Positions 18,516 through 28,659 of a stretch of DNA of 64,000 nucleotides are shown here, piece by piece. The stretch is from the NCBI RefSeq assembly GCF_000497045.1, contig NW_015961948.1:434001-498000 (forward strand). The letters are read 5' to 3'. Position 1 is the first letter of the stretch, and every line of letters starts with the position of its first letter. The position numbers and the translations under genes were made by a program. The notes below the pieces were generated by a model. That model did no database searches. It saw nothing but the letters and a program-made list of their open reading frames with translations, and was not told the origin of the DNA. The stretch comes from Kalmanozyma brasiliensis GHG001 (taxonomy: Eukaryota > Basidiomycota > Ustilaginomycetes > Ustilaginales).

Positions 18516-19149
18516 ATGACCGACGCGGACGGTGCGACCTTCACGGTCGGCTCTACGACCGCTGGCGCATCATCATCCACGAACGCACCGACCTTTGCCT
18601 CGGCCTCCGATCCACCGAGCTCCAGCGGCTACCTCGACGATCCCTCCTCTTCCTCCTCTCTTGCGCCCACCTCTCTCTTCTCCCAACTAGCGCAACGTCA
18701 ACTCGACCTATCGCAGGCCGAATACGACGACTCTTCCGCCTGGCGCTCCTCTTCACGTCGTCGCAAACACCGTCGGCGCAGAAGAGATAGCGATCACAGC
18801 AGCAACAGCAGCACTGATTCTTCACACGATCGAGCCCTTCAAAAGGAATGGGACGAGCAACTGGATCAGTTGAAGTTGATGTTTCAGATCATCATTTTTC
18901 CTTTTGCCGGCAAGTTTTTCGGTAGGAAGTTTGGATACTTTTGTAAGTCACACCTTCTACCTTTGCCTCGATCGATGCGACATAGGTCGAATAGGAGAGA
19001 AGATGGGGGAAGAAAACGAGCGATGAAAAGAGATGCAGACGCTGACCGATGGAATGGATTTGTCTTTGACAACAGTGTTCAATCGGTACAAGACGCTAGG
19101 GACGCCCTTTGCGGCGGCTTTCTGGCGAGGCGCCTCGTCCACCGCATAG
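18516..19149 (+). CDS. Small one-TM protein resembling mitochondrial import factor MIM2 (spliced)
   Basis: Two exons, 18516-18942 and 19076-19149, give 166 aa. The intron (18943-19075, 133 nt) has a GTAAGT donor, CTGAC branch-like site at 19042-19046 and CAG acceptor, and it keeps the frame. The ATG at 18516 starts MTDADGATFTV. An earlier frame start at 18372 lacks support. Residues 1-110 are Ser-rich, with an Arg/His/Lys block (SSRRRKHRRRRR). The conserved part is KEWDEQLDQLKLMFQIIIFPFAGKFF, then GRKFGYFLFNRYKTLG across the splice junction. An acidic 'W-D-E-Q-L' preface, one membrane helix with FPFAGK and a GRK flank is the pattern of Mim2, which helps insert helical proteins into the mitochondrial outer membrane. 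The identification is by pattern only; S. cerevisiae Mim2 is shorter. Confidence 0.55.
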
Positions 19150-19282
19150 CACTCTCGCATCAATCAACTTCATCTGCCATTTCAACATGATGCTGTGCAA
19201 CCTCGTCGGTGCTCACACGCCTTCCGCTGCGACACTTCGCAGACCAGATCTGTGTAAAGAGTGTGTATTCCTATGCAACCGA

Positions 19283-21049
19283 TCACCCACGACTCATGAA
19301 CCTCGGCACGTTCCTTGCGCGTCTCCAGATCAACCCTGCACTAATCACCACCGCCAGCGCACATCCTATGCTCGTAACGACAAACACCTGACGATAGCAC
19401 TCCTCTCCGTCCATGCAGAGGTGTCTCGCAGCGGGATGGTCGTCCCTGTGTCCCTTCATCGCCTCGAGCACCGTGGCTAACATCGTCGTATCCTGTGGAA
19501 CATGAGAGTCGTAGATGTGTCCGAAGAGCAAATTGAACACGTTCCCTGCAACGACGGGGGAGAGGGAAACGAAACCGTAGTTCTGACTGAAATGCTTCAT
19601 GCCGAACCATTCGAAGACGAGAGTGGGGCATACGCCGAAGAGTGTACCGTAGGCCAAACCCGTGAGGGAAGAGACGGCGAAGAGGTCGTCGGTGGTTCCG
19701 ATGGCGCCTGGGTAAGCGGCCAGGATCTGACTCGCCAGCGCCAGGGTTGTCACCACGATCAGGAGCCATACGCGATCCGCAGCCGTACCCGTTCGATTGA
19801 CGAGCAAGTCCGAAAGCAGACCAATGATGATTCGACCCGAGAAATTGCACAGCGAGATGGCCGAGACTTGTTTCGCCTGCAACTGTTGGACGGACGACTT
19901 GGCGCTCAGCTTCATCGCTTCGAACGCAGTCCTGCGAAGAGGAGCGTTGGATGCAGCGACGAGAACCGGATTGTCCCGATGATTGAAATCCCACAGCGTC
20001 TTGGTGATCGTCCCCACATTGTTGATCAGCAACAACCCCGCCCCGGAGACAAGCGTCATGACGAGGAAGATGAGATAAAAGTCGAGCTGCTGAAAGAGAC
20101 GGCGACCGGAAATGTCGATATGCGCCGGATCGATGTCCGTGGCCGAATCGCGTTTCGATTCGTCCCGACCCGAAAGAAGACCTTGGGATTCGGGATCGAT
20201 GTCGCCGTCCTCGTCGAGGCGGGTGGTGGCGTTGCGGGAGGATTCGGCTTCGGTCTCGTCGTCGGAGGGGGAGCCGGAAAGCGTCTCGGGCTGCTGCCAG
20301 ATGGTAGCGCGCGCACCGATGTCCGAGGAGGTTCGACGGCGTAGGTAGTCGCGCGCGGCTTGTGGGGAATCCTGTCGGTCTTCGTCTGGTTCCGCGATGG
20401 GTGGGATGATCTTGATCAACCCGAGACCGATCAGCATGCTCGTCATACTTCCGAAGGCTAGCAGCAACAGATAGTCGCCGGTGTTGCCCGGGAATAGCAG
20501 ATGCGACAGAGACGAGTAGAAGAAGGCACTCAGCCCAAACCCAGACAACACCAGCGCGGTTGCGGTACCCCTCCGACTGCCGCCCCAGCTCTTGGCCTGC
20601 GCATTCATCGCCGCTGTGAACCCGCCACTGTTTCCCAAGCCAGTCAGCAGGTTCAGGCCGAACAACAGGCTTGTCGAATGCAACGACCAGTCGCCCGAGT
20701 AGCTCAGCGACAGACCTGAGTACCCAATCGGCACGAGCACAGCTGCAACGATGAGCGCCGTGTGCGGCCCGCGCTTGTCGATGAACCGCCCCCACAGCGG
20801 CGACGAGAGGTAGACGCCTGCATTGCCCGCAATGCCGATGAGGTTGATCTGCGTGGAGGTGAGGTGGAGCGACTCTTGAAGTTGGGGTGCGAAGGAGGAG
20901 AACGCGTAGTTGGAGCCGGCGGAGAGGGCGACGCATACCGAGCCGGCGAGGGAGATGATCTTGCGTCGTAGGAGACGTTTGCGCTCTTCGGGGGAGAGGG
21001 GCTGCGATGCGCCGTTGGTGAGAGGCGCGGAAGACTCGGTGAGAGCCAT
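19283..21049 (-). CDS. MCH1: MFS transporter, MCH1-like
   Basis: A protein of 588 aa from the ATG at 21049 (MALTESSAPL). The frame continues upstream to 21289, but that extension is rich in Ser/Thr/Arg and is probably leader. There are twelve likely membrane helices in two sets of six. They start with KIISLAGSVCVALSAGSNYAFSSFAPQL and LHLTSTQINLIGIAGNAGVYLSSPLWGRFIDKRGP, which carries the MFS motif A-like GRFIDKRG. A long acidic/Ser-rich cytosolic loop (residues ~225-320) separates the halves. The second half keeps NNVGTITKTLW, the FSGRIIIGLLSDLLVNR motif and VCPTLVFEWFG. This layout fits the fungal MCH1 / nodulin-like group, thought to act at the vacuole or plasma membrane; the substrate is unknown. 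It converges on the MIM2-like gene with 133 bases between. Confidence 0.82.
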   Translation of the reverse strand: MALTESSAPLTNGASQPLSPEERKRLLRRKIISLAGSVCVALSAGSNYAFSSFAPQLQESLHLTSTQINLIGIAGNAGVYLSSPLWGRFIDKRGPHTALIVAAVLVPIGYSGLSLSYSGDWSLHSTSLLFGLNLLTGLGNSGGFTAAMNAQAKSWGGSRRGTATALVLSGFGLSAFFYSSLSHLLFPGNTGDYLLLLAFGSMTSMLIGLGLIKIIPPIAEPDEDRQDSPQAARDYLRRRTSSDIGARATIWQQPETLSGSPSDDETEAESSRNATTRLDEDGDIDPESQGLLSGRDESKRDSATDIDPAHIDISGRRLFQQLDFYLIFLVMTLVSGAGLLLINNVGTITKTLWDFNHRDNPVLVAASNAPLRRTAFEAMKLSAKSSVQQLQAKQVSAISLCNFSGRIIIGLLSDLLVNRTGTAADRVWLLIVVTTLALASQILAAYPGAIGTTDDLFAVSSLTGLAYGTLFGVCPTLVFEWFGMKHFSQNYGFVSLSPVVAGNVFNLLFGHIYDSHVPQDTTMLATVLEAMKGHRDDHPAARHLCMDGEECYRQVFVVTSIGCALAVVISAGLIWRRARNVPRFMSRG

Positions 21050-21540
21050 TGTGGCAGATGGTTGGTCGCTGCTGCGAACTGAGACGGGGTGGTTGGTTGC
21101 CTCGATGGATGGTGTGCTGTGATACCGCGCTTGTAGGGGGCTGAGCAGGACCACTTTTTTAAGACCGAGCAACGGATATCGCCGAGTCGATGGCGCTATC
21201 GACGGTCGATCAGCTTCAGTGTTGAAAGTGAGGAGCAAAGGCCGCGATGATAGGCGGATGAAGGTAAAGGTGGACAGGAGTAAGCACATTCAACCTCGAG
21301 CCGCTGGTCGGTGGGCGTGCGGAACGAGAAATCTGAGATGCATATGCGGTCGATCCTCGAGTTGGCACTCTGACACTCCGCCTGAATTCACCGCCGCCGC
21401 CGTGTTTTGTGAAAAACGTGCTTGCACCGCCGTCCAGCAAGGCACAATTTAACCGGCAGCCCTCGTAGAAAGAGCTCTCTTCTCGCTGTCATCATTGAAC
21501 TCGATTCGACAGAGTATCATGCATGCATCGTCTTCAGCAT
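21050..21540. other. Intergenic, MCH1 promoter region
   Basis: These 491 bases separate the REC8 stop from the MCH1 start, both on the minus strand. No extra gene or repeat was seen. Confidence 0.4.
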
Positions 21541-23442
21541 TCAGGGATTGACAAGCGTGATACGGATCTCTTGGTACGGCTCGTCCTGCTTAAGCTTCAA
21601 TCTGCCGCGCGTCGCCAGAGCCAATGTGTGATAGAAAGCCTGAGCAGCCACAGCCGGCGTGCTAGACGCTACAGGCGCCAGGTCGCTGAAGAACAAGAAG
21701 TTGGGATCCTCGAGCTGCTGACGGATGGATCGAGCGTATTCGTAAAAGTTGCGTGTCTCTTCCTCCATGTCTTCCTCGAAGATCTGAGATGGAGGCGTCG
21801 GGGAGCGTTCCGCCGGCGCGGCAGGGGCGGTGGGCAGGCCCAGCCTGATTCGTTCGACGGATGGCGTGCCGGGCAGCGAGAGGGGTGGCTGGTAAAAGTC
21901 GTCGAATGGGACCGCGGTGGAAGGTGATGCGGGAGGGAAGAGTGGTGACTCGAGCGGAGGCAGTCGTCGCAGTCCAGTGGGCGTTTCGACCGAGACCTCG
22001 CGCAGGCGCAGCGGCGTCGTTTCGCGTTCGTGTGAGATAGACGGCATCATGGACGATCGACGGCGGTGCTCCATAAAGACGTTCCAGGGCAGCGACTCTC
22101 GAGCGCCTCGGAGGGCGGCTGGAATCTCGGGCTCGACGGCCGCTCGCGCCACGCCCACTTCCTGCTCGTCCAGATCCATAGGTGTGGGAGGAGGCGGGAC
22201 AGGAGGAGCCTCGTCGATCGGAGAGAGTACCGCTTCAGCTCGCATCTCCCGCAGTCGAGCTCGTCGGGACTGCAGATGCTCTCCCACGGTCATCTGCCAC
22301 ATTTCAGTCAGCATCGGGTGGAGCGAGAGATCCTCGGGTGGGCCAAACATGGCTTGACGAACTGCGGCATCGGCTGCTCGCGTCTGTTTACGAGTCTGCT
22401 GGGCCAAACGGTGGGCTGCCATGCGAAACGGATAGTCGGCCCGTGCAGCGCGCATCTCTGCATCGCTTAGCATCGTCTCGGGGTCATCGAAGGGTCGAGG
22501 TGGCGGCCGCGGGCGTCGAACGGCAGGAGCGAGGAGAGCTTCCACTTCGGCCGTCTCCTCCTCTTCATCTCTAGGGCGACGAGCAGGAACAACGGTGGGG
22601 ACGCCCTCCATGATGGGGCCGATCTCCATACGTGCAGCTTCTTCGGCGAGTCTCTCTTCGAGTTCTGGCCATTCGACCAGCGGTCCGATGGTGGCAGCGG
22701 TCTCGTCGCCCACTTCGCGTCGCTGGATGCCTTCGGGTGCGCCTGGGATAAAGGCCTCTGGTCTCTCGATGCCTTCGAGACCCAAGTCGAGCCCTTCGAT
22801 CTCTTCCTCGTCGTAGTCACCTTCGCCAAACATGGGATAGAACTCTTCTCCCTCGCCAAACCCACGGGGCAGTCCCAGCTCGTCCTCTTCAAACGCTCTA
22901 CCCGGCAATGTGATCCTCCCCTCTTCCGCAATGAACGAGACTGGCGTCGGTGTCCTGAACCCGTCTCCGAGCGCCTCCTCCAGCATCTCCCGTCTCTCCG
23001 GCGGCTCCACGCTCACCCTGTACATCAATCCGCTCGTCGCATCAAAGTCGAGTGTGAAGAATGCCAGATCCAAAGGCAGTGTGATGGCATCTACGCTCCT
23101 GACCGGTCTACGCATGTCGATGTTTTTCGTCTCGAGATCAAAACTACCGCCGGCAAGAACGTGTCGCCGAACTTCGCTATGCACGTTCGACACGTCCTGG
23201 TAGAGCAGCTCGGTCTGGTGGCCGTACAGCTTGACCACGCCGTACATGAGCTGACTCGACAGTCGTAGCGCCAGCGGCTCCGTCGGATGGCTGACATACT
23301 CGCACGCTTTGCGGACGTTGACGCTGAGAATGTCTCTGCGGCTGAGACGTCGAACGACGCTTCGATCTCCGAGAGTGGCTGCGAGCCACACGATGCCGAG
23401 TCCCGTCTTGCGCCGAGAGAGGATGTCGTGGCTGTAGAACAT
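21541..23442 (-). CDS. REC8: Meiotic cohesin kleisin, REC8-like
   Basis: A protein of 633 aa. The N-terminal kleisin domain starts MFYSHDILSRRKTGLG, then IVWLAATLG. The ATLG ending is typical of Rec8 rather than of mitotic Rad21 (…VWLAAHW). The VNVRKACEYVSHPTEPLALRLSSQLMYGVVKLYGHQTELLYQDV block is the SMC3-binding region shared by kleisins. The middle is acidic and Pro-rich, with no strong fold. Possible separase-type or phosphorylation sites cannot be told by eye. The C-terminus (NFYEYARSIRQQL, then AFYHTLALATRGRLKLKQDEPYQEIRITL) is the winged-helix that binds SMC1. A TATA-like box lies ~96 bases upstream. Rec8 holds sister chromatids in meiosis, which in smuts occurs at teliospore germination. 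No intron. Confidence 0.85.
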   Translation of the reverse strand: MFYSHDILSRRKTGLGIVWLAATLGDRSVVRRLSRRDILSVNVRKACEYVSHPTEPLALRLSSQLMYGVVKLYGHQTELLYQDVSNVHSEVRRHVLAGGSFDLETKNIDMRRPVRSVDAITLPLDLAFFTLDFDATSGLMYRVSVEPPERREMLEEALGDGFRTPTPVSFIAEEGRITLPGRAFEEDELGLPRGFGEGEEFYPMFGEGDYDEEEIEGLDLGLEGIERPEAFIPGAPEGIQRREVGDETAATIGPLVEWPELEERLAEEAARMEIGPIMEGVPTVVPARRPRDEEEETAEVEALLAPAVRRPRPPPRPFDDPETMLSDAEMRAARADYPFRMAAHRLAQQTRKQTRAADAAVRQAMFGPPEDLSLHPMLTEMWQMTVGEHLQSRRARLREMRAEAVLSPIDEAPPVPPPPTPMDLDEQEVGVARAAVEPEIPAALRGARESLPWNVFMEHRRRSSMMPSISHERETTPLRLREVSVETPTGLRRLPPLESPLFPPASPSTAVPFDDFYQPPLSLPGTPSVERIRLGLPTAPAAPAERSPTPPSQIFEEDMEEETRNFYEYARSIRQQLEDPNFLFFSDLAPVASSTPAVAAQAFYHTLALATRGRLKLKQDEPYQEIRITLVNP

Positions 23443-23920
23443 GATGTCAAAGAAAGTGGCTAAGGAATGTCGTGTTGGTCTGAGACGGAGCAGGGCGCTG
23501 GGTGGTGGAAAGGACGGATGTCATTCTGAGGGTGGACTTATATAGCATACATAGAGAGGTGAAAGCAATGTAGAGAAGAGAGATGGAATGCAGATGCGAA
23601 TGCGATTAGACTACAAGCCCAGGCCGCGCGAGAGGAAGATTCTCTCCGAGGAAAGGGCGAGGGTATCGTTGGGGGTCTGTCGCAGAGCTCTTGGAAGAGC
23701 GTGGCGACAGAGTCTCGATGAGTATATGGTGTAGCAATAGGGACAAGGAGAGCGTGACGTTTGAGATGCTCGATCTCGAGCTTGCAGCGTTATGAATGAT
23801 GGCCAAAAGCCGGTCGGCCGAAGCAGAGAGATCGCAGTTAGAATCTGAACCTTAATGCTGAGGCTGCTGCATCGACAAGGACCTTGCTTGAAACATGATC
23901 AATCAAATGACACAGCCAAC
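23443..23920. other. Intergenic, REC8 promoter region
   Basis: These 478 bases lie between the small membrane protein's stop and the REC8 start. They hold the TATA-like site listed separately and otherwise nothing recognisable. Confidence 0.4.
23538..23545 (-). promoter_or_regulatory. TATA box of REC8
   Basis: Minus-strand CTATATAA followed by G, 96-103 bases upstream of the REC8 ATG at 23442. It is the clearest TATA match in the window. Confidence 0.5.
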
Positions 23921-24550
23921 TTAGTACGGCCGAAGCTGAGCTGCAGGAAAGTGTGCCGTCCAGATTGTGGGCGTGCTGGCTTCACTCGACCCCAAGTTGT
24001 CAAAGTGACCGAGCGAGTGCATACCAGATTTCTGCATCTGTCTGCGCTGCAAGAGGTTGTCGATGCTGGTTTCGGCATCTTCGGGGGCAGCTCCGAGTGC
24101 ATGGTGCATCGCAGCCCAGTCTTCATAGGCTTCGTCCACTTCCGGGCCATCGCAGATTTGTATCAACCTCGTTTGTCGAGTTTCAGGCGCATATGTGAGG
24201 AATTCGTCCTCATCCGCTTCTGGCACGGTCTCGGCAAGGAAGGGTGCGAAACGAGGGGGCTGGTCGTGCTGGACCGACACAGCCTGGCTGACCTCGCCGC
24301 TGGATGTGTTTGTGCTGCGTGGACGATGAGCGCTTCTGCTGTAATGCGGCTCGACTTGATGCATGAGAGGAGCAACGTCCTCACCAGACTGCGCGCCTTC
24401 TTGTTGCTGGAGTTGACTGAAAGGCGAAGACCAGAAGTGCACCTCGTCTTCCTTTTCGCCATTTGCGGTTCGAATGTAGGTTCGAATGAGACATCCAAGG
24501 ATGGCCAAGCTCACAAAGATGATGGCCCTGACCGTCTCTGAGCTCGGCAT
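23921..24550 (-). CDS. Hypothetical single-pass membrane or secreted-type protein
   Basis: A protein of 209 aa from the ATG at 24550 (MPSSETVRAIIFVSLAILG). The frame is open to 24871, but the upstream residues look like non-coding leader and the hydrophobic helix fits an N-terminal start. Residues 9-27 (AIIFVSLAILGCLIRTYIR) form one membrane segment or an uncleaved signal anchor. The rest is hydrophilic, rich in Glu, Gln and Ser, with an acidic patch (VPEADEDEFLTYAPETRQTRL) and a GPEVDEAYEDWAAMHHALG stretch. No family is recognised. Position-3 GC is moderate, so coding is likely but not certain. An intron-extended 5' end cannot be excluded. Confidence 0.5.
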   Translation of the reverse strand: MPSSETVRAIIFVSLAILGCLIRTYIRTANGEKEDEVHFWSSPFSQLQQQEGAQSGEDVAPLMHQVEPHYSRSAHRPRSTNTSSGEVSQAVSVQHDQPPRFAPFLAETVPEADEDEFLTYAPETRQTRLIQICDGPEVDEAYEDWAAMHHALGAAPEDAETSIDNLLQRRQMQKSGMHSLGHFDNLGSSEASTPTIWTAHFPAAQLRPY

Positions 24551-26333
24551 GGTTGCGGCAGAGCTTAATGCGGGCCGAAGCACGGTCTCTAACCAGTTGA
24601 GGGAGGAGTGCAGATGTTTTTGCGGTTGTCGTCCTGGTCGACGAAGGGAGTGGAGCCTGAGCAGAGTTTGAAGAAGAGAGGCCTTTAAGTCCTTCGGAAA
24701 GGTCAATGAGTGAGATGCAAGGGGATACAGTCGCTGAGCTTGAATGTGTCGTGATTTGTGATCAGCTTGGAGATGGATGAGCACCTTGACAGGTCTTATG
24801 TAGTTGAGGGACGAAGAACACGGATACCGGAGAAAAAGAGCGTCGTGGATCTGTGCGCCGATGACAGCCACTTGGGGCAGTGCTGTGAAAGCGGGACTCG
24901 CTGTCGGTGGGATCGATGGAGATTAGATGTGGGAGGAAGGCAGAAAGGTGTGATGCAACGTGAGAGCATAACTTTGCGAGGGCCTCTTTTTGCGGTAACA
25001 TCTTCGGAAAGCATCGAGCTGAGCTTTCAAGTTGAAAGAGCACGCCTTTGGTCGGAACTGCAAAAGAAAAAAACTCAAGTGGGCCAAAAACACGGGCCGT
25101 GTTTCCCAGGGTCCCGCGGGGCATTTCCTCCAGGCTGAGTCTTGCTGACTGTGGTCACTTCTGTCAACCCATCGGCCTTGTCCGTCATGCTCATCCTTTG
25201 CAATGCAGCTGCGAATCTCAAGCTGCTCCTGTTCGTGAGAGTGAGCCAAAGACAGTTAGACGGATAACGCCGAGCCCGGCCAATGGAGGAGGAGTCAGCA
25301 ATGATGGACAACGCTGGAAAACACATCTCTTCTAAGGAAGCGAGCGATCATCGGACCCTACAACTGATCAGGGCAAACAGGTCCAAATGAGTGTGCGTCT
25401 GCAGGTCAGCCGCGCAGCCGAGTTGGCTGATCCACCGAGCAGCGTCCCTCTTTCCCTAAGCGAGGTTCCATGCACAGGACAGACGGAAGCATCAACCTTC
25501 GCTCGTCTTCCTGATGCGATAGGACTGCAGCGAGCTCCTGTCTTCGTCTTGCCTCTTGCTGAGCTTGAGTCTCGGCTGCGTAGCAAGCAGAAGAGAGGAA
25601 TCTTGAGTGTCGCTGCACCTTTGCGAGCTGCTTGATTCAAGGCGTGGCTGGATCAATCAATTCACATGCCGAGCAGGTTCGTGCGGTGGCGCATCCAGTT
25701 GACGCTGACCGCTCAGCAAGCCGACCTTCAAGACCTCGAAGGGCCGTAGCGCAGCCTCACCTCTTCCGAACGGAGCTGAGCCATGGTGAGGGGGCTCTTT
25801 CTCTCAATCCGAAAACGCACAGATCCATGTCTGACTCGGCGCGAACCGTGCATCTCGTCAATGCGGCCTTCATTGACTCTTGTTCTGCGCAATCTGAAGT
25901 CAAGCTGCACTACTGAAGTTCGCTGATATCCTCCGCTGCTGTTGCCATCACCATCAGCCAGGGGCAGACTTGCATAGGGGCTCTCTCCTTCTTGAGACGA
26001 TCGAATCGGAGTTTGGTTCCACAGAAACAGAGCTTTTTTTCGGTTGCAGAGGCGAGCAGAAAAAATGCGGGGAAGGCGGTCAGCTGACTGAGCCCTCACG
26101 CGCCAAATCCTCATGATGTGAGATTTTGCTCCTTGCTGTTTGGCTGCGTTGAGTCTTCAGCAAATCGGCCGACAGATCTCTCCGATTCGGTCGCCTTTTG
26201 CCGAGAGAGAAAAAAGTCGGCGCCGGGTCCATGTGATCCGACACCTGACAACCAGATGCTCCGGTCCATCCTCTCTATCCTTCCATCATCACCTCCCTAC
26301 CTGGCCTGAAGCATCTTCTGACCGCGCGGTCTC
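24551..26333. other. Gene-poor interval of 1.8 kb
   Basis: It lies between two divergent genes: the small membrane protein (minus) and the aminopeptidase (plus). Frames of up to 128 codons exist on both strands, but none has the codon bias of the neighbouring genes. No tRNA or repeat was seen. It probably holds two promoters and leaders. Confidence 0.4.
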
Positions 26334-28611
26334 ATGGTGCTGATTGCTTGTCCTTTCTCAACGTCTATTATTCCCGGCTTGGCTTCTCGTTCGTTCCGCT
26401 CGTTCGCTCCTACTCTCCGTTCCCGCGTCGTGGCACCTTCGACTCCTCTCTCCGTCTCTTCGCGCTTCTTCACGGCCTCTCGTGCATCTTCACCGAGTCC
26501 CATCACCGCACATCGTCTGAATTGTCGCACCGATAGCATTCGAGCTGCAACGTACGCGACCATGACCTGGACTCCCCCCAACCCCACCTCGGTCGGCGCT
26601 CCTGCCGTGCGCACCCCCGAGGACACCCACACGCATGCAGCGGTCGCAGAGTACAAGCCTGTCCATCTGCATCTCGACTGGAACATCGACTGGGATGCAC
26701 GCATCATCAAGGGCCGTGTCTCTCACATCATCGAGCTCCTCCAGCCGGGTCTCACTTCCATCACCTTGGATGCAAGCTACCTCAAGATCATCTCGGTCCA
26801 CGTCGAAGGCAAGTCTGTCGACTACAGTCTCGGCACGCAGCGAGGAACCCTCGGTGCGCCTCTCCAGATCCCAATTCCCTCCTCGATCAACAAGAAGGGC
26901 GACAAGGTGCATGTCGACATCGATTACAGCACCACGGAGCATTGCACCGCTCTCGGCTGGCTCACAAAGGAGCAGACCGCAGGCAAGACCAACCCATTCC
27001 TCTACTCGCAGTGCCAGGCTATTCACTGCCGTTCGCTCGTGCCCTGCATCGACACGCCTTCTCACAAGATCACCTACACCGCCACTGTGCAGTCGCGGAT
27101 CCCGGTCCTCATGTCGGCCCTCAAGGACGACGCCAAGCCAAGCCAGGCTGGCACCTACCACTTCAAACAGCCTGTGGGCATCCCCTCGTACCTCATTGCC
27201 ATCGTCGGAGGTGACCTCGAGTTCCGCAAGCTTGGCGAGCGTACCGGTATCTGGGCAGAGCCACCCAATGCCGATGCTGTCCAATGGGAGTTCGAAGCCG
27301 ATGCCGAGCGTTTCCTCAAGCACGCAGAGAAAGTCATCTCGCCCTATTCGTGGACCCGTTACGACTCGGTCGTGCTTCCACCTTCCTTCCCTTACGGAGG
27401 CATGGAGAACGCCAACTTGACCACGCTCACCCCTTCGCTCGTCTGCGGTGACCGAAGCTTGACCGATGTCCTTCTGCACGAGCTCTGCCACTCGTGGTCC
27501 GGCAACCTCACTTCGTGTGCCAACTGGACCCACTTCTGGCTCAACGAGGGCTGGACCGTCTACCTCGAGCGTCTTCTGCTTCAGGATGTCCACGGTCCAA
27601 AGGAAGGTCCAGCTCACCGTGGCTTCTCCTACATCATCGGCTCGAAAGCCCTCAAGGATGCGCTCGAGCAGTTCACAGGCACCCCGCGATTCCAGCGTCT
27701 CATCCCCGCCTTCAAGGATGGTGAGGACCCCGACGACGCTTTCAGCTCCATCCCTTACGAGAAGGGCTCCAACTTCCTCCTCTACCTCGAGCGCACCGTT
27801 GGCGGCCTCGACAATTTCCTCCCCTACGCAAAGAGCTACTTTCACGCCTTCTACAACCGATCCGTCACCACGCAAGAGTGGCGCGAGCACCTGTTCAAGT
27901 TCTTCGAGGGCAACGCCAAGGCTACGGACGCGCTCAACAAGGTCGACTGGGATGCGTGGTTCCACGGCGAGGGTCTCGAGCTGCCCGTCAAGATGGAGTA
28001 CGACACGACGCTTGCCGAGCAGGCCTTCTCGCTCGCTAGCCGATGGATCCAGGTCATCGACGGTCAGACTTCGCTCGAGAGCGCCCACTTCAACCCTGCC
28101 GATATCGACGGCTGGAACGCCAACCAGGTCGTCGTCTTCCTCGAACGTCTGCACTCGGGCCCCAAGGTGCCGCTGGTCGTGACGCAGAAGCTCGACGAGG
28201 TGTACGGCTTCAGCAAGGCGACCAACGGCGAGGTGCTGCTGCGCTTCTTCGAGGTCGCACTCGAGGTCAAGGGTGGCAAATACGCCCAGCAGGCTGCCGA
28301 ATGGGTCAAGGGCCAAGGCAGGATGAAGTTCTGCCGAACCGTTTACAGAGCGCTCAACAAGGTCGAGCCCGAACTGGCAAAGAAGACGTTCCTCGACAAC
28401 AAGAGCTTCTACCATCCCATCGCAGCTGCTCAGATTGAAAAGGTATGTACTGATCTCCCGTCTCACCACTTTCTCCCCTTTTATCTTCTCTCCCCGCCGA
28501 GTGAGGTGTTGCTGCCAGCAGCTCGTGCGACATCCTGGACACTGTTGCTGACACGCGCCTCGGCAACGTCGTTCGCCCCATCTTCTCCTTCCTCAGGATC
28601 TCGGTCTCTAG
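26334..28611 (+). CDS. Leukotriene-A4-hydrolase-type aminopeptidase (M1 family), two exons
   Basis: Exons 26334-28442 and 28597-28611 give 707 aa. The last exon codes only DLGL and the stop. The intron (154 nt) has GTATGT, a TGCTGAC branch-like site at 28546-28552 and TCAG. The M1 zinc-protease signature is HELCHSWSGNL followed by WLNEGW (HExxH-x18-E). The substrate-anchoring PYGGMEN motif lies just before it. The C-terminal LTA4H helical domain ends QIEKDLGL, like the animal enzyme. Family members cleave N-terminal residues, and some also have epoxide hydrolase activity. From the ATG at 26334 the first ~75 residues are rich in Ser, Arg and Pro with no acidic residue until Asp68, a mitochondrial-presequence look. 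A second ATG at 26562 (MTWTPPNPTS) would give a 631-aa cytosolic form. Confidence 0.93.
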
Positions 28612-28659
28612 ATTCACGCATACTCAAATACAAATTGCATTTTGCCCCATCTCCTCTTC

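Noticed and set aside
19341..20936. A 531-codon frame overlapping MCH1 on the same strand
   Set aside because: Arg/His-rich alternative frame; the MFS frame has clear helices and motifs.
26490..28469. A 659-codon minus-strand frame opposite the aminopeptidase
   Set aside because: Shadow of the M1 peptidase gene; Val/Glu/Leu/Gly-rich without motifs.
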